From Lasioglossum baleicum (lineage: Eukaryota; Arthropoda; Insecta; Hymenoptera; Halictidae): DNA of 64,000 nt. The notes beneath the pieces were generated by a model. It did no database searches. It was not told the DNA's origin and saw only the letters and a list, made by a program, of their open reading frames with translations. This document shows, piece by piece, positions 1 through 14,000 of this stretch (the stretch's first letter is position 1; each line of letters starts with the position of its first letter). Both the position numbers and the translations under genes were made by a program. The stretch covers positions 186,001-250,000 of the forward strand of contig NW_027469208.1 in NCBI RefSeq assembly GCF_051020765.1, in the 5' to 3' direction.

Positions 1-1151
1 TCGGTAAATGTTTTCACTCTATCCCAATTCGTCACAATCTCAAATGGATTAACGATCTACTTCAACTTTTAAACCATGAATTACGATGTCTAATGCCTGT
101 ACTATTAGGCTGATTTACCCTCGGCATACCTGGTTGTGCTCTCGGAATTACAGTATATAGCTGAAGCTGTAGACGTAGCCGTTCGACTCTCACAGATGGT
201 GGTAACGATCTCGAGAGGTTTGACACTGGATCTTCTAATTCATACATGAAGTTACGGTGCCCGTCACAGAAATCAAGTCTAATGTCTTTCTCTGTTCACC
301 AAGCCATACTATCGATGAAGAGGGTGATGTTTGCGGAAGTTCACGCCTTCGGTGAATCGATTGACTTTATGCCAATTGGTAATGCTCTCGAACGGTTTGA
401 CGCTTTACTTTAATATTCAAACCATGAATTAAGGCGTTTATTGTCAATACTGTTCATCGGATTTCCTCCCGGAATAACTCATTTGACTCATGGAATCTTG
501 GAATAGGTGAAGCTATCGACTTAGCCGTTCGTCTCACAAAGGCGGTTGTAACGTTCTCGAACGGTTGGACACATCGACTATCTAATTCATACATGATATT
601 ATGGTGCCAGTCACTAAAAGGTATACTAATCCGTCCCACAGAACACGAAGCTATACTCTCGTTTGCAGTAGGTTAGCTTCTCAGCAAGTAGGGTCTTCGG
701 CAAAAAGTTTGACTTTATACCAATAGGTAACGTTCTACTGCGGTTGTACTCTGTTCTTTAATATTTATACCGCGAACAAGGGTGTCTAATGCCAATACTG
801 TATGCCGCACTGCTCCCGGAATCTGGTTCGACTCGCGGAAACACAGGACAGGTGAAGCTCACGTCTTTTCCGTCCGACTCTCAAACACGGTTGTAACGAT
901 CTCCATCGGATTGACTATTTAGTTTGAGATTCATGCAGGAAAATGTGGTATCCGTCTGATAAAATATCTACCAATTTGTTTCCGTGAACCTTAAGCAAGA
1001 CACTCTTTACAACGGGATAGGCTGCTTCGAAGGTAAGGGACTCGGTGAAAAGTATGAATCTATGTGAATAGGTAAAGTTCTACAACCTTCTGACGCTGTA
1101 CTTTAATATTCGAGCAGTGAATTAAGATGTCTATTGCTAATAATGTTATAT
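1..1151 (+). repeat. Satellite A array, forward (about 3 monomers)
   Basis: Tandem copies of an about 342-350-bp monomer. The diagnostic box around gtctattgccaatactg recurs near 430, 780 and 1130, each followed by a cccggaat box, a 'cacaggataggtgaagct' box and an 'aacggttTGAC' box. The array begins outside the window. It passes directly into satellite B at about 1151, with no element at the boundary. No open frame here looks like a gene; the short ORFs on both strands are shadows of the repeat. Confidence 0.9.
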
Positions 1152-3603
1152 AGTGTAAATTGCGAAAGCATGCATACGGTACAATATCATGGTTATTGAA
1201 ATTAACAAAGACCAGACAGTGATGTCGCCCCGTTCTACTGAACGCAACTACAAGATCACTCCAGTCGTGTACTCTCGGAAGCGTAATTCAAAATTCAAAT
1301 AATTATAATTGAAAAGACACTTTTCGTAAAAGATTTTTTGTAATAAGAAATTTGACAATTTTGAAGAGAATCGATTATATATAAACAGTAAGTTACAGTG
1401 TATAGTAATAAATAGAAGACTGCGTAAAAATGCTTACGGTACATAATCAAGCTTAGTGAACTTAACGAAGACCATTCAGTTGTGCCGCTCCGTTCTGTCG
1501 TACGCAACTGCAAGACCACTACAGCCGTGTCGCTCCCTAGTCGTTGGCACGTATACAGACAGTCATATAACATAATAATAAGAATGGCAAAATATTGTCA
1601 TCAACGTACACTCAACAATTTCCGAAGGCAGCTGTACTATGAAAAACAATTTCAAATAATAAAAAATGAAAATTATGAAAAGGAATCGAAAATAACATAA
1701 CACTAAATCGCAGAATGTGTAAATAAATGGAAAAATTGGGAAATATTGCATACAGTTTAAAATAAAGTTTCAAGGAATTAACCAAGACCATCCAGTATGT
1801 CGCTCCGTCCAGCCATACGCAACTACGAGATCACTCCAGCGGTGTCGGAAGCGTGGTGTGGGTACGTATACAGACAGTCGTATTAAATACCGGCAACCAT
1901 AACTGAATAATGTCTGAAAAGTACACTCAATTGATTCCAGAGACATATTTACCGAGAAATACAATTATTTTGAACTATAAACTGAAAATTTGGAAAAAAT
2001 TCGAAATCATCATAACGGTAAATATCAGATTGTATAAATAAACGTATAGCTGGGAAAAGTTGCATACCTTACGAAATCAAGGTTAAAGAAATTTAAAAAG
2101 ACCATCCAGTATTGTTGCTCCATTCTGCCGTACACAACTACATGTCTTCGCCAGTCGTGACGCGCTGGCAGGGTTGGTACGTATACTGACAATCACTTGA
2201 AATAACTATATTTTACCAAAATATGGTCATATACGTACACTCAACTAATTCCACCTACACTTTTACTAAGAAATAAAATTTCATAAAATAAAAACTGAAT
2301 ATTTCAAAAACAATTGAATTATCGTATCAGAATATAATAGTATGCATAAATAAATGGAAAACAGGGGAAGAATGCACATTGTATAAAATCGAGGTTAAAG
2401 AAATTGACAAAGACCATGCAGTAGTGCCGCTTCATTCTGCGGTACGCAACAGCAATGCCACTCCAGCCGTGTCGCTCCGGAAGCGCAGGTAAGTACATAG
2501 ACAGTCATACAAAATAACAATATGTTTAACAACATAGCGTCATACGCGCACACTGAACTACGTACAAAGACGCTGTGACTAAGAAATACAATCTTTTAGT
2601 CCCAAATTTGGAAATTTTGAATAAAATCGGTAATATCATGAAAGTTAATTACAGTATGTATAAATAAAGGGAAAATGGGGAAAAAGCATTCGGCAAAATA
2701 TTAAGGTAAGAGAAATTAACGAAAATCGTACAGTAAGGTCGCTTTGATCTACCAAACGGAACTGCAAGCCCACTTCGGACGTTTCGTTCCGGAAGAGATG
2801 GTACGAATGAAGACAGTCATATAACATAACAATGTGTTTGACAAAATATTGTCATAAACGTAAATTCACATAATACCAAAGACACTTTTACCGTTAAATA
2901 CAATTTTCTAAACTAGAAATAGAAACATTTCGAACAAAATCAAAAATATCGAAACAGTAAATTACAATGTGTAGAGATAAATAGAAATTTGCGAATGAAT
3001 ACAAACGGTAAAATATTAAGTTTAAGGAAATTAAGAAAGACCATATACTAGCGACGCTCCTATCTTGTGAACGCAATTACAACATAACTCCAGCCGTGTC
3101 GTTCCGGAAGTACAGGTACATACACAGACAATCACATAAAATAAGAGTAAGATTAACAAAATAATGTAAGAAACGTACAATCAACTAATACCAATGACAC
3201 TTTTACTAAGGAAGACAATTTCTTATAATAAAAATAGAAAATTTTGAAAAAAATTGCGAATAACATTACAGTAAATTACAGTATGCGCCAATAAATGGAT
3301 GACATGGAAAAACGCATACAGTACAGTATCATGGTTAAAGAAATTAACGAGGACCGCTAGGACCTGTCGTTCCGATGTAGCAAACGCAACAGCAAGATGA
3401 ATCGGGTCGCGTCGTGCCGGCAGCGAAGGTTCATGTGGAGACAATCATATAAAATATGAGGGAATATAACAAAATATTGTCACAAACGTATGCTCAACTA
3501 ATTACAAGGACACTATTCATGTACGATACATGTTCTGAAATTAAAAACTTGAAATTAAAAAAAAAAAAACGAAAATATCATAACATTATATTACAGTTTG
3601 TGT
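1152..3603 (+). repeat. Satellite B array, forward (about 8 monomers)
   Basis: Tandem copies of an about 310-bp monomer. In order, each unit has an AT-rich part with 'acagtatgtataaataaatg', then 'gcatacggtac', a GC-rich core (gtgccgctccgatctgccg ... tcgctccggaagcgtagg), 'acagacaatcatataaaat' and 'cgtacactcaactaattcc'. The apparent reading frames are the monomer read in arbitrary frames. A 13-base A run lies near 3560. The array ends at a junction with inverted satellite A near 3603. Confidence 0.9.
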
Positions 3604-4072
3604 CCAGATAAAGAAATTGGTCTCCATTTCAGTGACGGGCACATTATCTACATGCGTGCATTCGAAGGTAGAATGTCAAACCTTTCGAGAACGTTACCAC
3701 CTTCTGTGAGAGACGAACGGCTAAGTCAGTAGCATCACATATCCTGTGATTTCGAGAATCGAACCAGCTATACCGGGAGTAAAACCGTTGAACAGTATTG
3801 GCAATCGACACCTTAATTCACCGTTCCAATATTAAAAGCAGGCCGTCAAGCCGTTGTAGAGTATTACCTATAGGCGTGGGGTCAAACTTGTTACAGAATG
3901 CCTTCCCCTACGAAAAACTAACTCGCTGTATCGGGAGTATATCACCGTGTTCAGGGGTGCGAACTAGTATACATTTTAGTGACGAGAACCGTTATTTCAT
4001 GTAAGAATAACAAGATCGAGAGTCAAACCATTCGAGAAAGTTATCACCAACTTTGAAAGTCGCAGACCTAAG
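3604..4072 (-). repeat. Satellite A, reverse (about 1.4 monomers)
   Basis: The reverse complement of satellite A is recognisable by 'cattttagtgacgggcac', 'cgagaacgttaccaccttc', 'tcctgtgattcc' and 'caatagacaccttaattc' type boxes. This short island sits between a forward B block and a reverse B block, so both family and strand switch at each edge. Confidence 0.88.
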
Positions 4073-6193
4073 AAGACAGGAGCGACACTACTGTATGGTA
4101 TTGGTTGATTTCATTGACCTTGATATTGTACCAAATGCATTTACCAGCAGTTTACTGTTTATCCGTACATACTGTAATTTACTGGAATGATATTTTCGAC
4201 TTTGTTTAAAAGTTCAATTCTATAATATCAGGAAATGTATTTTTATAGGAGAAGTGTCTATGGAATTGGTTGAGTATACGTTTATGACATTTTTTTGTTA
4301 AAATTAATTTGATATTATATGATTGTCAGTATGGGTACCTTCGTATTTTTTAGTAAAAGTGTCTTTGGAATTAGCGAAGTGTACGTTCATGACGTCGAAT
4401 TGGCAAACTTGTTGTTATTTTATGTGACTGGCTGCATACATACCAGCGCTGCCGGAGCGGCACGACTGCCGTGGCCTGGTTGTTGCGTTCGGTGGAGCGG
4501 AGCGACGAAACTTCATGGGCATTGCTAGTTTCGTTATCCAGAATATTGTACCGTTTGAATTCATAAGCAGTTTTCTATTTGTTTCCACATACTGTAACTT
4601 TCGAATATGATGTTTTCGTTTTTGTTTCATAACTTCCAGTTTTTAATTTCATCAAATATATTTGCTATTAAAAGTGTTCCTGGTATTAGTTGCGTTCACG
4701 TTTATGACATTATTTTGGTAAATTTACTGTCATTTTATGTTGATTGTCTTTAATCGTACCTACGCTCCCTTAGCGACACGGCTGGAATTATGTTGTAATT
4801 GCATTCACAAGATAGGAGCGACGCTAGTATATGGTCTTTGTTAATTTCCTTAAACATAGCATTGTACCGTTTGTATTCATTCGCAGATTTCTATTTATTT
4901 CTACACACTGTAATTTACTGTTTTGATATTTTTGATTTTGATCCATAAGTTTCCGTTTCAAGTGTAAAAAATAGTATTTCTCAGTAAAGGCGCCTTTGAT
5001 ATTATGCGAGTGTACGTTTATTACATTATGTTGTTAAGCATAATGTCATTTTAAATGATTGGCTCTATACGCACCTACGCTGCCATGCGCGACACGTCTG
5101 GATTTGGCCTTGTAGTTGCTTTCAGTAGATCGAAGCGGCACTACTGTATGATCTCCGCTAGTTTCTTTAACCTCGATATTGTACCGTATGCGTTCTTTCG
5201 CAGTGATGCAATTTATTTATACATACTGCGATTAACTGCTCTAGTATTTTCGATTATCCTCATAATGTCCAATTTTTAATATGGGAAATTGTATTTTATG
5301 GAAAAGTGCCTTTGGAATTATTTGAGTGTACGTTTATGACAATATCTTCCAAAGCACATTGTTACTTTATATGATTGTCTGTATTCGTACCTACGCGTCC
5401 GGAGCGATACGGCTGCAGTGGTCTTGTAGTTGCATTCGGCAGATCGGAGGACACGACTGAACGATCTTCATTAATTTCTATTACTTTGATGTTGTTCCAT
5501 ATGCATTTCATCCCAGTTTTCCATTTATATATACAATTTCACTTTCAGTTTAAGAAATTGTATTCCTTAGTAAAAGTGTATTCGTTATTAGCTGAGTTTA
5601 CGTTTTGGACAATATTTTGTTAAACACATTGTTATGTTATATGACTGTCTGCATTCGTACCATCTCGTCCGGAGCGGCACGTCTGAAGTAGGCTTGCAGT
5701 TGCGTTCGGTAGAGCGGAGCGACAATACGATATGCACATTGTTAGTTTCTTTATCCTTAATACTAAAACTTAAGAATTCATTCGCAGTTTTCTATTTAAT
5801 TCAGCATGCTCAAATTTACTGTTATGATATCGTCGATTTTTCAAAATTTTCAATTTATAGTCTGCAAAATTTTATTCCATAGTAAAAGTGTCTTTGGAAT
5901 TAGTCGAGTGTACGGTCATGCTAACATTATGATAAAACATATTTTTATTTTACATGATTGCCATTATACGTACATGCCCATCCGGAGCGGCACGCCTCTT
6001 ATGGTCGCGCAGTTGCATTCGGCATATAGGACCGACACTACGGTATCATCTTCGTTAATTTCTCTAACCTTGGTATTGTGCCGAATACATTCTTTCGATA
6101 TTCACTATTTATTTCTACATTCTGCTATCTACTGTTATGATATTTCCGATTTTATTCTAATCCTCCATTTTTTAATTTCAGAAATTGTATTTT
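4073..6193 (-). repeat. Satellite B array, reverse (about 7 monomers)
   Basis: Reverse-complement B monomers, marked by recurring 'gtaccgtatgcatt', 'catactgtaatttactg', 'ttggaattagttgagtgtacg' and 'acctacgctgccggagcg' boxes. The longer reading frames in this block simply run through several monomers and show no protein family. Confidence 0.9.
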
Positions 6194-7890
6194 TCAAGAT
6201 AAATGAAAATATCATTGCAGTAACTTACATCATGTACAAGTAATCGAAAAACTGGAAAAAATTCTTACTGTACAAATTCAAGGTTAAAAATATTATCGAG
6301 TGCCATCCAGTATAGTCATTCCGATTTGTCGCCCGCACCTGCAAGACCGGTCCAGCCGTGTCACTCCGGAAACGTAGGCACATTTACGGACTATCATATA
6401 AAATAACAACAAGCTTATCGAAATATTTTCATAAACGTACAGTCAACTCTTTGTACCGGCTGTTTCACTAAGGTATAGAATATTTTAAACTCAAAACTGG
6501 TAATTATGACGAAGCTGGGAAATATCATAACCGTAAATTACAGTATGTATAAATAAATGGAAAACTGATAAAAATGCATACGAGACAAAATCAAGGATAA
6601 AGAAATACCGTACAGTAGCGTCGTTCATATCTACCGAACACAACTACGATGCCACACCAGTCGTGTCGCACTGGAAGCGTAGGTACCTACAGAAACAATC
6701 ATATAAAACAACAATAAGTTTAAAAAACTATTGTCATTGACGTTGACTCAACGGAGTTGATACACACTTCTATTAAGGAATACAATTCTTTAACTAAAAA
6801 TTGAGAAACACGGAAAAAATTGAAAATATCATAGCAGTAAATTACAGTATGTATAAATAAATGGAAACCTTGCAAAAATTGCATACGGTACAAAACAATG
6901 TTAATGTAATTAACAAAGGCCATCTAGTAGGGCCGCTCCTTTTGCCGTCTGCAACTATTAGACCTCGCAAGTCTCGTCGCTTGGACAGCGTATGTACGTG
7001 TACAGAAAATCATATAATACAACAACAAATTCAACAAGATATCGGTATAAAGGTACACTTAACTCATTCCAATGACACATTTTCCAAAAAATATAACGAT
7101 TGAAATTAAATATTGGGAATTTTGAAAGTGATCGAAAATATCATAACAGTAAATTACTAAGTATAAGTAAATGGGAACTGGGAAAAAATTCATGCGTTAC
7201 AAAATGATGGTTAAACACAATATCAAAGACCATCAAGCAGTGCCGCTCCGTTTCGCCGTACGCAACTAGAAGAACTTGCCGGTCGTGTTGCTCTAACTTC
7301 GTATGAACGCATACTGACAATTATATAAAATAACACCATCTTTAACAAAATAATGTCATAAACGTTCACTCATCTAATTCCAACGACACCTTTCCTAAGA
7401 AATACAATTTTATAAAATAAAAATAGAAACTTTTGACATAAACCTAAAATATCATATCAGAAAATTACAGCATGTATAAATAAGTGGAGAACTGATAAAT
7501 AATGCAAGCGGTACAAAATCAAAGTAAAGGGAATTGAAGACGTCCATCCAGTATTTCTGCCCCGTTCAGCCGTACGCGACTACAAGACCTCGCCAGTAGT
7601 GTCGCTCAAATAGCATAGGTCCGTATGCAGACAATCATATAAAATAATAATACGTTTAACCAAATAATGTCACAAACGTGCAACGAACTATTTCCAAAGA
7701 CACTTGTATTCAGAAATACAATTTTTTCAACTAACAATTGACAATTTCGAAACGATTGTAATCACCATAACAGTAAATTGCAGTATTTGTATATGAATAT
7801 AAAAACGAGAAAGAATTGCTTGCTATTCAAGCTCATGTCTTAAGAAATTAACGGGGAACAAACAATGGTGCTGCTCGATCTGCCATACCA
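6194..7890 (+). repeat. Satellite B array, forward (about 5.5 monomers)
   Basis: The block starts where reverse B stops and forward B begins (about 6193), giving an inverted, tail-to-tail junction. The 'gtaaattacagtatg' box recurs near 6531, 6837, 7149 and 7461, which gives the monomer period of about 306-312 bp used throughout this annotation. Confidence 0.9.
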
Positions 7891-10800
7891 TCATTCACGT
7901 TTCGCATATTAAAGCAGGGCGTCAAGCCGTTGTAGGACTGTATCCATTCCTATACAGTCTAACGTTTTACCGTAGGCCATATCTTCCAAGAAGCTAACCC
8001 GCTATATTGAGGGTCTTACATCGTGTTCCGGGAAGAAAAATAGTGGACATTTTAGTTACGGGCACCTTAATTACGTGTATGAATTAGAAGATCAGGAGGC
8101 TGACTGATGATTAACATTACCGCCCCCTTTGAGAGTCGAACGGCTAAGTGAATAACTTCACCTAACCCGTGATTCTGAGAGTCAGCGCAGAAAACCGAGA
8201 AGTAAGTCCGCTAAACAGTATTGGGAATAGATACCATAATTCGCAGTTTGAATATTAACAGTGAAAGTGAAACTGTTTGAGATCGTTACCAATTGGTATA
8301 ATGTGAAACGTTTTAGCGACGAATTTACCATCCGAAAAACTAAGCCGCTGTTTCGAGAATTCAACTTTGCATTCAGGGAAAGAAATCGGTCTTCATTTCA
8401 GTGTCTGGCACCTTATCATCATGCATGAATAAGAAAATCGAAAGTTACACCGTTCAACATCGTTACCACCTTCATTGGGAGTCGCACTGCTAAGGCAATA
8501 TCAGCATATATCCTGTGATTCCGAAATGCAAACAAGTCATTACGGGAGTGAATCCGCTGAATTACATAGGCAATTGACACCATATTTCACGGCATGTACA
8601 TTAAAGTAGCGAGTGAAACTGTCGGAGATCATTATCAATCCGTATAGAGCTACTCTTTTTACCGAAGGCCTTACTATCCGAAAACGTAATGCGCAAAATG
8701 GAGATCATAATTTCGTGTCCAAGGAAACATATTAGTATATATTTTAGAGATGAACGCCTTAATTTCATGTACGAATTAGAAGGAGGAGCGTCAAACCGTT
8801 CCAAATCGTTACCACCTACTTCGGAAGCCGAACCCCTAGATCAATAACTACACATATCCTGTGACTCTGAATGTTAGACAAGGTAATCCTGGATTCAATC
8901 CGCTGAACACTACTGGAAATGGACGCTTAATTCATATCACTTGAGCATTAAGGTAGGGCGCCAAATCATCGTAGAACTTTCCCTAACGTTGTAGAGTCCA
9001 ATTTTTACAGAAAGCCTTATCTACTGTGAACCAAACCCGCCGTATCGAGAGTATAACCTTGAGCTCAGAGAGAAGCACATTACTTTACATATAACGAGAG
9101 GCACCTCAATTCCATGTTTGGATTAGAAGACGTAAAGGCAAAGTGTTCCAGAACGTTACAACTCTCTTTGAGAAACGCACAGCTTAGTCATTAGATTCAC
9201 CTATCCTGTGATTCCGAGAGTCAAATCAGGTATTCCGCGAGTTAATCTGCTGTTCAGTGTGGTCACTAGACTCCCTATTTCATGGTATAATTATGAAAGT
9301 TCACTGTCTAACCGTTGTACAATTTAACATTTCGTATATCATTAAACTTTTCACCGAAGGCCGTACCTTCCGAGAAACTAACCCGCTGTAACGACAGTAT
9401 AACTTCGTATATAGAGAAGAAAATTAGTTTACATTTTAGTAACGGATCCCTTTATTTCATGCATGAATGAGAAGATCGAGAGTCAAATCTTTCGGGAACG
9501 TTACTACCTTCTAAGAGAGACGAACGGCTATGTCAATAGCTTCACATGCCCTGTGATTCCAATAGTCAAATCAGGTATTCCGTGAGCAACTACACTGAAC
9601 AGTATTGGCAATTGACACCTTAACTCACGGTTTCAATACTAAAGTAGAACTCCAAACTGTTTGTGAGCGTTACCAATCTGTATAAATCCAAACGCTTTAC
9701 TGGAGTACCAAACCGTCGGAAGATCTAACCCTCAGCATCGGGAGTAGAACATGCTGTTAAGACGGACGAATTAGTATACATTTTAGTGACGGGCACTATA
9801 ATTCCCTGTCTGAATTAGACGGTCGGGGGTCAAACATTTCGAGAACGTTACCGCCCTCTTTGAGATTCGAACGCCTAAGTCAATAGGTTCATCTATCCAG
9901 TGATTCCTACAGCCAAACCAGGAATTACGGAATTAAATGCACTGTACAGTCCTGGAAAAAGACAGCTCATTTCACGGTTTGAAGTTAAATTCGAGAGCCA
10001 ACAATTTTGAGATCGATACCGTTTGGTATAAGGTCAAAAGTTATACTGAAGGCCTTACCCTTCGAATCACAAATCCGATGTATAGAGAGTATAGCTACGT
10101 GTTTAGGGAAAGTCATAAGCAAATCTCTTAGTGACGGTGACCTTAGTTTCATTATGAATTAGAAGATCGAGGTTCAAACCGTGCGATTAAGTTACCACAT
10201 TCCATGAGTCACGAGTAGCTAAGTCAATAGCTTCACATATCCTATGATTCCGAAAGTTAAACCAGATATTCCGAGAGTAAGTCCGCAGAAGATTATTGGC
10301 AATTGACACGTTAATTCACTGTTTAAATATTAAAGTAGAGCGTCAAAGCGTCTGAGAGCGTTACCAATTGGTATAAAGTCTAACACTTTACCGATGGCCT
10401 AACCCATGGAGAGCAAACTCGCCGTTTCGGGAGTGTAACATCGTATGCAGAGAATGAAATTAGTCTCCATTTGTGTGACTGGCACCTTAACTTCATGAAT
10501 GCATTAGAAGATCGAGTGTCAATAGTTTCGAGAACGTTACCTCATTCTTTTAGAGATGAACGGCTAAATCAGTAGCTTCACATATTATATGATTCCAAGA
10601 GTCAAACAAGGCGTTCCAGTGATATATCCGCTGTACTGTATTGGAAATGGACACCCTGGTCCACGGTATAAATACTAAACTATCGGGTGAAACCGTTGTA
10701 CAGCGTTACACATTTGTATTGAGACAAACTTTTTATCGAAGGCCCTACCTTCCGCGGACCTAACCCGCTGTATCGAGAATATAACTTCTTGTCCAGAGAA

Positions 10801-11040
10801 ATGAATTGGCATGCACATTCATGACGGTGTCCTGAACTTCATGTGTGAATTAGAAGTTAAAGTGTCAAACCGATCAAGAACGTTATCACCTTCTTTGGGA
10901 GACGAGACACTAAGTCAATACATTCAGACATTCTGCGATTCCGAAAATGAAACCTTGTATTCCGGGAGAAAATCCGCTGTACAGTATTGTTGTTAGTCGC
11001 ACTACTTCACGTCATGAATTTTAAAGTACCGAGTCAAGCC
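7891..11040 (-). repeat. Satellite A array, reverse (about 9 monomers)
   Basis: Reverse-orientation A monomers, joined to forward B at about 7890 and to forward A at 11040/11041. Each contains the 'gagaacgttaccaccttc' and 'gataccaattggtataaag' type boxes alternating at about 170-bp spacing, consistent with a dimeric monomer. There is no convincing coding sequence. Confidence 0.9.
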
Positions 11041-14000
11041 GGTATACCTGGTGTGACTATCGGAATCACAGGATCGATGATGGTACAGACATATCAGTGC
11101 GTCGCTCAAGGAAGGTGCGATCGTTCTCGAACGGTTTGATTCTTGATAATTCTGTTCATACATGAAAATAAGATGTTCTTCTGCTATAGTGTCTACTAAT
11201 TTGTTTGCGTAAACAATATCTATGGCACACCATACAGCGGGTTGTACTACACGGGGGGTAAGGCCTCCGGTAAAAAGTTTGATTATATAGGAATAGATAA
11301 AGTTCTACAACGGTCTAACGCTCTACTTTAATATTCGAACCGTGAACTAAGGTGTCAGTTACCAATATTTTCCGCAGATAGACTCTCGTAATTCCTGGTT
11401 TCACTGGCGGAATATCAAGATAGGTGAAGCTTTTGATTTAACCGTTCGGCACTCAAATATGGGGGTATCGTTCTCGATCGGTTTGACTATTGCTCTTCTC
11501 ATTCATACATGAAATTGATTTGCCCGTCTTAAAATGAAATCTAATTTGCATCTCGAAACAAGAAGTAATACTCTCGATACAGCGGGTTAGGATCTCGGAC
11601 GGTAAGGCCTTCCGGAAGAAGACTGATCATATTCAAATTGTTGATGCTCTTCTACGGCTTGACTCTCTACATTAATATTCATACGGCGAATTAATGTGTC
11701 TATTGCAAACACTCTTGAGCGGATTTACTGTCGGGTACCTGATTTGTCACACGGAATCACAGGATAGGTGAAGTTATTGACGTAGCTGTGCGACTCTCAA
11801 GGAAGCTGGTAACGTTCTTCAACAGTTTGTCTTTCGATTTTGCTACGAAAACAGAAATATTATGTCCCTCTGCAAAGTGTCTACTGATTTGTTTTGGCGT
11901 GCACAGTAAGCAAGACACTCTCTACAGCGGGTTCGGTTCTCGGAAGGCAAGGTATTCGGTATAAAGGAAGACTTTATAACAATTGATAATTATTTCCGAC
12001 AGTTTGGCTTCCTACCTTAATTTTCAGAATGTTAATTAAAGTGTCTATTGCCTATACTGTTCAGCGGATTTACTCCTGGAACACCTGGTTTGACTCCCGA
12101 AATCACTGGAGAGGTGATGCTATTGGACTTGGCTGTGCCACTCAAAAAGTTGGTGATAACGTTCTCGAACGGTTTGGCTCTCAATCTTGCTGTTCATACA
12201 TGACGGTAAGGTGTCCGCCTGCTAAAATGTCTTCTAATTTGCTTCCGTGAATACAAGGCAAGACACTTTGTACAGCAGATTAGGTTCTTGGAAGTTAAGG
12301 TGATCAGTAAAAAGATTGACTTTAGAACAATTGGTATATTTCTCCGACGATTTGTCTCCGTTCGTGAATACCCATGCCGTGAATTAGGGTATCTGCTGCC
12401 AATATCATTTAGGGGATTTACTCCAGGAATACATCGTTCGGATCTAGGAATCACAGGACAGGTGAAGTTATTGACTTAGCCGTTCGATCCTCTAAGAAGG
12501 TGGTATCGTTCTTGTAACGTTTGACTGACGATTTTGCTATTCATACATGAAAATTACATGTCCGTCAGCAAAAATGTGTACTAATCTGTTTCCGTGAACA
12601 TTAAGCACGGCAGTCGCTAAAGCGTGATATATTCCCGTACTGTACGGTATTCGGTGGAAGGAATGACTTTATACGAATTGGTAACGTTCTCCAGTCGGCT
12701 TGAACCTCTACTTCAATATTCATACCGTGAATTATGGTGTCTATTGTATAACTGTTCTGCCTCCTTTCTCCAGAAATACTTGGTGTGCCTCTCGGTATCA
12801 CAGGATATGTGAAGCTATTGACTTATCTCTGTGCGACATTCAAGAATGGTGGTAACGTTCTCCATCGGTTCGACTCTGGATCTTCATATTCATACATGAA
12901 ATTATGGTGCTCGTCGCCAAAGTTTATAATAGTTCATATCTATGAACACGGTATTATACTCCCGATGTAACGAGTTAGTTTTTCGGAGGGTAAGACATTC
13001 TGTACGAAGTTTAACCCTTATAGATAATGTTCTACAACGGCTTGACGGCTTCCTTTAATAATCATACCGTGAATTAAGGTGTCTATTGCCAATACTGACC
13101 AGCGGATATACTCCCGGAATAATCGGATTGCCTTTCGGTATCACACGACAGTTGACGGTATTCACGTTGCTGTGCCACCCTGAATGATGGTAGTTACGTT
13201 CTCAAACGGTTTGACCCTCGATCTTTTAATTCATTCATGAAGTTATGGTGCCCGTCTACTGAAATGAAGACTAATTTCATTCTCTGAACACGATGTTGTA
13301 CCCTCGAGATTGCTTCTCCGAAGGTAAGTCTATCGGTAAAGTGTTCGACCCTATACCAATAGGTAACGTCCTATAACTCTTTGGCGGTCTGCTCCAATAT
13401 TCAAGGCGTTAACTAAGGAGTCTATTGCCAATAATCTTCAGCGGACTTGCTCCCGGAATACTTGCTTTGACTATCGGAATCACAGGATGAGTGAAGCTAT
13501 TGACTTATCCGTTTGTATTTCACAGAAAGCGCCTCGTTCTCGAACGGTTTCACCCTCCACCTTCTAATTCATGCATGAAATTATGGTGCGCGTCCCTAAA
13601 ATGTATACTAGTTCGAATCTCTATACATGGTGATATACTCTGGCCACAGCTGGCCAGTTTTTCGGACGGTAGGCCATTCTGTAAGAAGTCTCATCATACA
13701 CAAATAAGTAATGTTCTATAACGGCTTGACAGTATGCTTTCGTATTCAAACCGTGAGTTGAGGTGTCTTTGCCGATACTGTACAGCGCATTTACTCCCGG
13801 AATATCTGGTATAACTTTCGGAATCACCGGATATGTGGAGCTATTTACTTAGCCGATTGACTCACACAGAGGGTGGTATCGTTCTCGAACTGTTTGACTC
13901 TCGGACCTTCTAAATCATGCATGAATTAAAGGTGACGTCACTAAATTGAATACTAATGTGTATCACTAAACACGGAGCTATACTATACGGCAGGTTAGCT

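Noticed and set aside
1152..7890. Possible dimeric structure of satellite B (cataaacgtac and catacggtac boxes about 145-160 bp apart)
   Set aside because: The two boxes share about ten bases, but flanking sequence aligns poorly by eye. Unlike satellite A, the evidence is too weak to claim.
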